This document shows, one piece after another, positions 54,300-59,444 of a stretch of DNA of 59,444 nt. This DNA is from Phaeoceros laevis (Eukaryota; Anthocerotophyta; Anthocerotopsida; Notothyladales). The stretch spans positions 1-59,444 of the forward strand of contig JBNGIQ010008575.1 of NCBI GenBank assembly GCA_049999765.1, given 5' to 3'. The position numbers were made by a program, and so were the translations under genes. Below the pieces are notes generated by a model. That model had not been told where the DNA came from and ran no database searches. It saw nothing but the letters and a program-made list of their open reading frames with translations. The stretch's first letter is position 1. Every line of letters begins with the position of its first letter.

Positions 54300-55560
54300 C
54301 AAGTTCACCTATATGTCGATGATGCAGTCATCATAGCCAGCAGTCCCAAACTCATGGCCAAGGTCAAAAACATTCTGAAGTCAGAATTTTCGATGACTGA
54401 TCTTGGATTGCTAACATGGTTCTTGGGAATACAAATCCTACAAAACTTAGGAGCACATATAGTGTTCATATCGGTGGTGCTAGGTGCTGACATGGCAAGG
54501 AGGTTGGGATGCTAAGGTTTCTAGTGGTTCATTGGCAGACCTGAGTCCGGCAAAGCTTAGTGCATATATTAGGTTTTTTGCCCAAGCGTTAAAGCAAGTT
54601 TCAAACCTCAGTACATGCATGTTGGTGATAATTAAGTGCCCATGGCAGGGCTGTGCTGCTACTGTACTACATTCATCCATCAGTTTGTCAAGCTTAGCAG
54701 CAACACAACGACCTGAATCTTAAAACAACAAAGTGCAATCAGTCTACAGGCTTGGACTGTGCACCAAACCTGGACAACACTCAACATCAAGGCTAGTGCA
54801 CTGTTCTTGGCCTTGAACAGGCAGGCTACAAGCTGGACTTGAGCAGTTGTAGTCAACCTGGACAGTGTACATCAGGCAACACAAAACTGGGCAACACAAA
54901 AATGGACAGTACAAGAGTAGTGAACTGGCAAATAGGGGTAAGGAAAAACAATATCTATCATCCATGGGGATGGCTCATCGATTCACAACGCTGCTGGAGA
55001 AAAGCTTACACAGGAACAAGGTCCTAAGAATGAGCATGAAAGACAGCTGATGGAGAAGATACCGTACCGGCCTGCAGTATGTACGTTGATATACTTCAGG
55101 AACTGGACTAGGCCGGATCTCTCACACTCCGTAGGGGTTATAGCACAATTCCTGACTTCCTACGGACCTGCACACTGGACAGCAGTACAGCGCATTATGC
55201 GTTATATGAAAGGCACACCCAAACTTGGGTTGTTATATAAGCAGAAACCTCAAAGATTGCTGCTAACCTGTTTCAGTGATGCGGATTGGGCATCAAATAC
55301 CGATACACGGAAGTCAATATCGGCTAATTGCCTCATGCTGGGCACAAACGAGTGGGACTCCACAGTAATATCCTGGTACAGCAAGAAGCAACAGATGGTA
55401 GCCTTGTCCTCTACGGAGGCCGAGTATGCCGCCACTGCAACAGCTGCACAGGAGATTATATATACTCGTGAGTTGTTAGAATCACTTGGGGAACCACAAG
55501 AGGGGCCTACGCTACTGCTATGCGACAATCAATCGGCCATAGCACTAGCTCAGAACCACA
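54300..55560 (+). pseudogene. Ty1/copia reverse transcriptase and RNase H relic
   Basis: HLYVDDAVIIASSPKLMAKV and FSMTDLGLLTWFLGIQIL (54305-54445) are the copia reverse transcriptase with YVDD. About 500 bp of foreign sequence interrupts it (about 54472-54945). The 55050 frame continues IPYRPAVCTLIYFRNWTRPD, IMRYMKGTPKLGLLYKQ and the RNase H part CFSDADWASNTDTRKSIS, VALSSTEAEYAATATAAQEI, LLCDNQSAIALAQN. The frame is open for 270 codons and loses similarity after about 55565. Confidence 0.85.
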
Positions 55561-56545
55561 GCTTTTGGCTATGGCGGCCCAGTCAACACCTCTTTGACTG
55601 CCTGCTGGGCCTTCCTTTCTCTTCCGCTATTTCATTACTCCCCTGCCATCGCATCTCCATCGTCCAGGCTACATTTTCATCTGTCTTAATGCCATTTTCT
55701 TCCTTTCTTTCTCGCATCCCCGCACTTTTCTTTTGCTCTGAGTACTACTTGGCTGCTGCTTGCAGTTTCCCCACCCATTTGTGCATTTACAGCTATTGCT
55801 ATAGCCTATCACTGCTGCAGCACGTCATTGCGGGAGAGGTTGCTGTCAATCTCTCAATGTAATAGGTCTTGCTGCGTAATTGGCGTGTGGAAAGGGCTTC
55901 TGGGGATGCTTTGTAGGGGTTGCTGCTCTAAGCTACGAGATCGTCGGAGGCGGAGGAGAGCTGGGATCTGCTGACAGTGATCCCTGATTTCTGTTACAGC
56001 TTCTTACATGATGCAGCCTCAGCGTGCTCCTCCAGCCCACCACATGTACTACGTCGTCATTATCGGTAGAGTCCCTGGGATTTATCGGTCGTGGCCTTCT
56101 TGCTTAGCTCAGGTGAAGGGCTTTTATGGTGCCGTCTTCCGGCGCTTTCCCGACCAGATTTCAGCACAAGCCTGGATTACTACTCGCTTGGGCGAAGGGG
56201 CCACACTACCGCTATTCTCCTGATTGCATTCAGTGCTCCAATTGCTTGACAGCTCATATGCAGTTTCACAGGAGTGGTTTCATAAAAAATGCAGTCTGGG
56301 TTGCTTACAGCATGCCTGTTGTTACATGACCTTGACGGGGTTGGGAGCTTACTAGTGGTGTTGCTGAAGTCCTAAGCTTGCTGGCCACAAGTGTGGGAGG
56401 CCTTGCTCTATTGGAGGTTCTATGCTAAAGGATTTCTAGGGTGCTGGAGGCTTTGCTTTGCTGGAGATTCCAACTGCAGGGTAGTGTAACTATCAACTCC
56501 AGGTTGCCCGCTAGTTTTGTCGTTGGTCTGAATAGTCGGTCTCAT

Positions 56546-57830
56546 ATGGAGGCTAAGAGGACTAAATTTTCCCCTGATGCTTACAGCATTACCTGGGATA
56601 ATCTGGATCCCGATCTATGGGAGGCAATCATCCTCCTTCTCATTCCAAAAGACTGGATTCGTCTGTCCATCTCCAACAAACACATGCGATGCCTGCTTTG
56701 GAATAAGGATACTAGGAAGTGTTACAATGCCCGACATAACATCCACCTGTGCTACATCTGTGGCTTTCCAAACTCCACCGCATGGCACCATGAAATTCAT
56801 TACAGGGCAGCTCACACAGATATGCGATATGCTCGATAACTACAGGGCAAGGGGATACATGGCCCTTCTTGATGATACAATCCAGCATAACGGCATGCAA
56901 GTCTGTGAGTATGACGAGCCCTAGTACGAGGTTCCTCCACAAATTCGGGTGCAAAGATGGTATCATATCCACGAAGACTTCAAGCAGCTGTTTAGGTCGT
57001 GGGTAGATCGGGATTGGCAGGCACTGCAAGAATATCATGCTGAGACAGAGACTGAAGGCATGATCATCGTACAAGTTGCTCCTAATCGTTTCATCGAAGC
57101 TAAGTCCATCCCTGACCTTCCGGACAAAGTCGTTCAGCAAATTTTTATGTTTTTGCCTTTTTCTGATCTCACTAGACTCTTAGCAGTCAGTTCCACATTT
57201 GACCAAGTGTACGACAATTCAGACTTTAGGATAGCCTATGCTAGGAAGTGGGGCTATGCTATTTGTGATCATTGCACTGCTATCTTTTACTCTGACTGGA
57301 ACTTGGAGATACATATTCGATATATGCATGCTATAGTCTCCCGCATCTCCCAGTTTGAGTACTACATGTTTACAGACATGGTCAATGCTTACTTACATTC
57401 CAATCAGTTTGAGGATCTTGAGCTCACAAAGGAGGAATGGGAACACAACTTCGGCCAGTACCGTTTTGAGATGCGACCCAACCCCTTCAGAGACCAAGAA
57501 GACCTTGTCACACTACGCCAGTATATTTTACAGCTCTTTAGTTCTTGGGATTTTGATGACTGGCAAGACAGTGAATCCGCCTTGCACAGGTCCAAGACAG
57601 CAGACCGCATACCACAATGGGAGACCCACATGGAGGAATGCCCACCTGTGCCAACCAGTCCTTGGGGCTGCACCTCAGGATACTCTTCTTCAGGCATATT
57701 CTCCACCAACTCTGCTGGCTCGCAATCTGAATCCCAAATGACATACAATCAGTCAGATTCAGACTCCATGGAAGACTTTCAGCTAGAATACGACTTTACT
57801 TTGACCTGGGAGGCTAATTGCTGGGAATGA
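56546..57830 (+). pseudogene. Double F-box / C2H2 zinc finger protein, broken by a frameshift and a stop
   Basis: ATG 56546 starts MEAKRTKFSPDAYSITW. A first F-box-like segment (NLDPDLWEAIILLLIPKDWI) is followed by CYICGFPNSTAWHHEIHYRA, a C2H2-like finger. A one-base shift at about 56810-56830 leads to DMLDNYRARGYMALLDDTIQ, then TAG at 56922-56924, then YEVPPQIRVQRWYHI and an open frame to 57830. A clear F-box (IPDLPDKVVQQIFMFLPFSD) is followed by a finger CDHCTAIFYSDWNLEIHIRY-MH and a Ser/Asp-rich acidic tail. F-box proteins bring substrates to SCF ubiquitin ligases; the fingers could bind the target. The two halves look like an internal duplication. The long intact second half could still be expressed. 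Confidence 0.6.
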
Positions 57831-59444
57831 ATCCCGCAAATCATGCTACACAATGGAGCCTCTCCAGCATACATTTCTTTATCTTGGTTTTCGCCTTTCG
57901 GCTACCACAACTCGAACAACGACCTATTTCCTGCCAACACTGGAGTGACAACAGACTTTCAGCTTTCTCCTCTTTTACATGTTTGCTTGGTCCTTGTACT
58001 TGAACATCTATAATCTTTGGTTTACATTACTGTAGTATTTAGGGAGTTCTCTCTGTAGTCGCAGCGCAGAGTAGTTCTTCATGTGCTTTCAATTACATAT
58101 TCAGCTATCCTTGCTTGTATTATGTCGTGGATTTTCTATATACCAGCTATCACTGTTTTCTGTTGCTGTATAGCATGAGAACATAACTTGTACCCTAAGC
58201 TCTGATTTCTATTTGCAGCATTCCTCTTCTTTCCTCGGTCAATTCTGTTCATTAACCCTCTTTTCTGTGGTTTGCACATAGATCACGAACACGCATGACC
58301 TACTACGCAAAGAGGAGGACAAGTCCACTCCCTTTTTCCTTACTACTTCTAGCCACCAGATGCTCTATCTTTTTCATTGCTTCTGCTGCCAGGTACTACG
58401 TACCTGTGGTATCCATCATAACTTCAGGAGATCCCAGGGACAAACGTATCTCCTCCTCTCATCTCAAAGCTTGCATATCGCTAGGGATGCGGCTACAGGT
58501 CTGTACTGATACTTTAATTTAATTCTGGGCTGGCTCTTCCACCAGGTACGTCTTTGGCTTCCAACCTGCCATTCTGCATCTATGGCCCTGTGTATACCTA
58601 TCATAAGTTCTTGCCCTACTGCCGGTAACCATCTATACTGCCTGTTATTCTTATCATGCAACCTTCACCATTTTATCAGGAGGAGGACACGTCCACTCCG
58701 TTCGCCTTTATTCAAAAGCCACGAGAAGGACAAGTCCACTCTGGCTTAGATTTCCACACGCCCTCATGCTTTGCACTGCTCCCTGTATTACCACTTTAAG
58801 ACCTCCAGGACGACATGATTCATCCACAACTTCTGCTATTACTTGCTCCAACAGGGATCAGTGTTTTGGCCACCATATGATCGTGCTTCATTACTTTTCT
58901 GCCATGTTATGTCACAACGTTTCTCCACCAAAGCACATACCAGCTATGAAAGACCACACATTTTGGCCCGACAATCCTTTTTACCCTGACAACATTTTCA
59001 TTTTATCAAGTAAGACTACTGAAGGTGCTCGCCTGCATGTTACACAGTACCTGATCTAACATGCTAGATATCTATTGCAAGAAATACGATACCATTTCTC
59101 TTGTCTTCCCATCAGCTGCCATGCAACAATAGTTCGATAAAAGCCTATCGCCCCTACATAGCAGTATATTACACACCTCATATTTGGCAACACATGCAAT
59201 TCCCAGACCATCATATTCTAAATTAAGGCTTGACGATCCTCATCTTCCATCCGGCGCGATCCATGCAGGCCATCTTCTATAAATCCAGAATCCTCTCCCT
59301 CTGCTCCTCTACACATTTCACCTCCTCTTCGAGCACATTTCACCTCCTCTTTCAGCTCGCTCAACACTTGCACTATTTCCCAAGAGATCAACATGGTCAC
59401 CACGCGTAGCAGGCGTAACACGCTACAGCCAGTACCTCATGCAC
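57831..59444. other. No gene seen
   Basis: AT-rich with only short frames. The motif GGA-GGACAAGTCCACTC occurs at about 58315, 58683 and 58733, similar to two copies near 16.5 kb, suggesting a dispersed repeat family. TATA-like sequence and a CT-rich stretch lie near 59270-59350. Confidence 0.4.

Noticed and set aside
1-59444. CRISPR arrays, bacterial operons or prophage
   Set aside because: No regularly spaced repeats with unique spacers were found, and genes have introns and plant families throughout.

Overview
The window is nuclear DNA from a plant, most likely a seed-free vascular plant such as a fern. Three things point there: intron-bearing plant genes, very repetitive PLS/DYW-type pentatricopeptide (PPR) sequences, and a dense load of LTR retrotransposons, LINE pieces, tRNA-derived SINEs and foldback elements. 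Species cannot be fixed from sequence alone. Two assembly gaps are present (400 N at 28355-28754, 10 N at 50222-50231).

Host genes are few. A four-exon RING-H2 E3 ubiquitin ligase of the Arabidopsis At3g02290 type lies on the minus strand at 2672-3856. A long chloroplast PPR-SMR protein matching EMB1270/At3g18110 lies at 39300-43688, but carries one in-frame TAG before its conserved tail. Just downstream, a ten-exon equilibrative nucleoside transporter (ENT) is at 43879-45953, with two one-base reading-frame breaks. A gene with two F-box/C2H2 modules (56546-57830) has one frameshift and one stop. PPR-DYW relics are at 22017-23450, 27943-30250 and 50642-52450.

The most interesting object is the Ty3/gypsy-type retrotransposon at 4384-12253. 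Its polyprotein order reads Gag, protease, C5-cytosine DNA methyltransferase (DNMT3-like motif order), reverse transcriptase, RNase H, integrase, PHD finger, followed by a separate extra ORF of unknown function. The methyltransferase motifs I, IV (catalytic Cys), VI (ENV), VIII and IX/X are all recognisable, and its last part is in the same frame as the reverse transcriptase. The element thus joins a potential DNA-methylation writer with a potential chromatin reader. This copy is dead (many stops and frameshifts), and its LTRs differ by only a few percent by eye. DNMT-carrying retrotransposons are known from dinoflagellates and charophyte algae; I know of no standard annotation for one with a PHD finger in a vascular plant.

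Region by region: 1-2.6 kb holds an LTR end, a SINE and a MITE-like element; 2.7-3.9 kb the E3 gene; 4.1-4.3 kb a tandem repeat and a 5S-rRNA-like segment; 4.4-12.3 kb the methyltransferase retrotransposon; 13.5-14.5 kb a piggyBac-like relic next to a full-length SINE with 14-bp target duplications; 19-21 and 31.4-33.5 kb LINE pieces; 21.2-31.4 kb a block bounded by inverted repeats that contains oppositely oriented PPR pseudogenes and a foldback element; 33.6-37.1 kb a second gypsy relic; 39-46 kb the two main host genes; 46.6-53.1 kb hairpins, a gypsy relic and PPR relics; 54.3-55.6 kb a copia relic; 56-58 kb the F-box gene. A roughly 135-bp repeat recurs six times, once as a clean insertion with GGTG target duplication inside a gypsy RNase H sequence.
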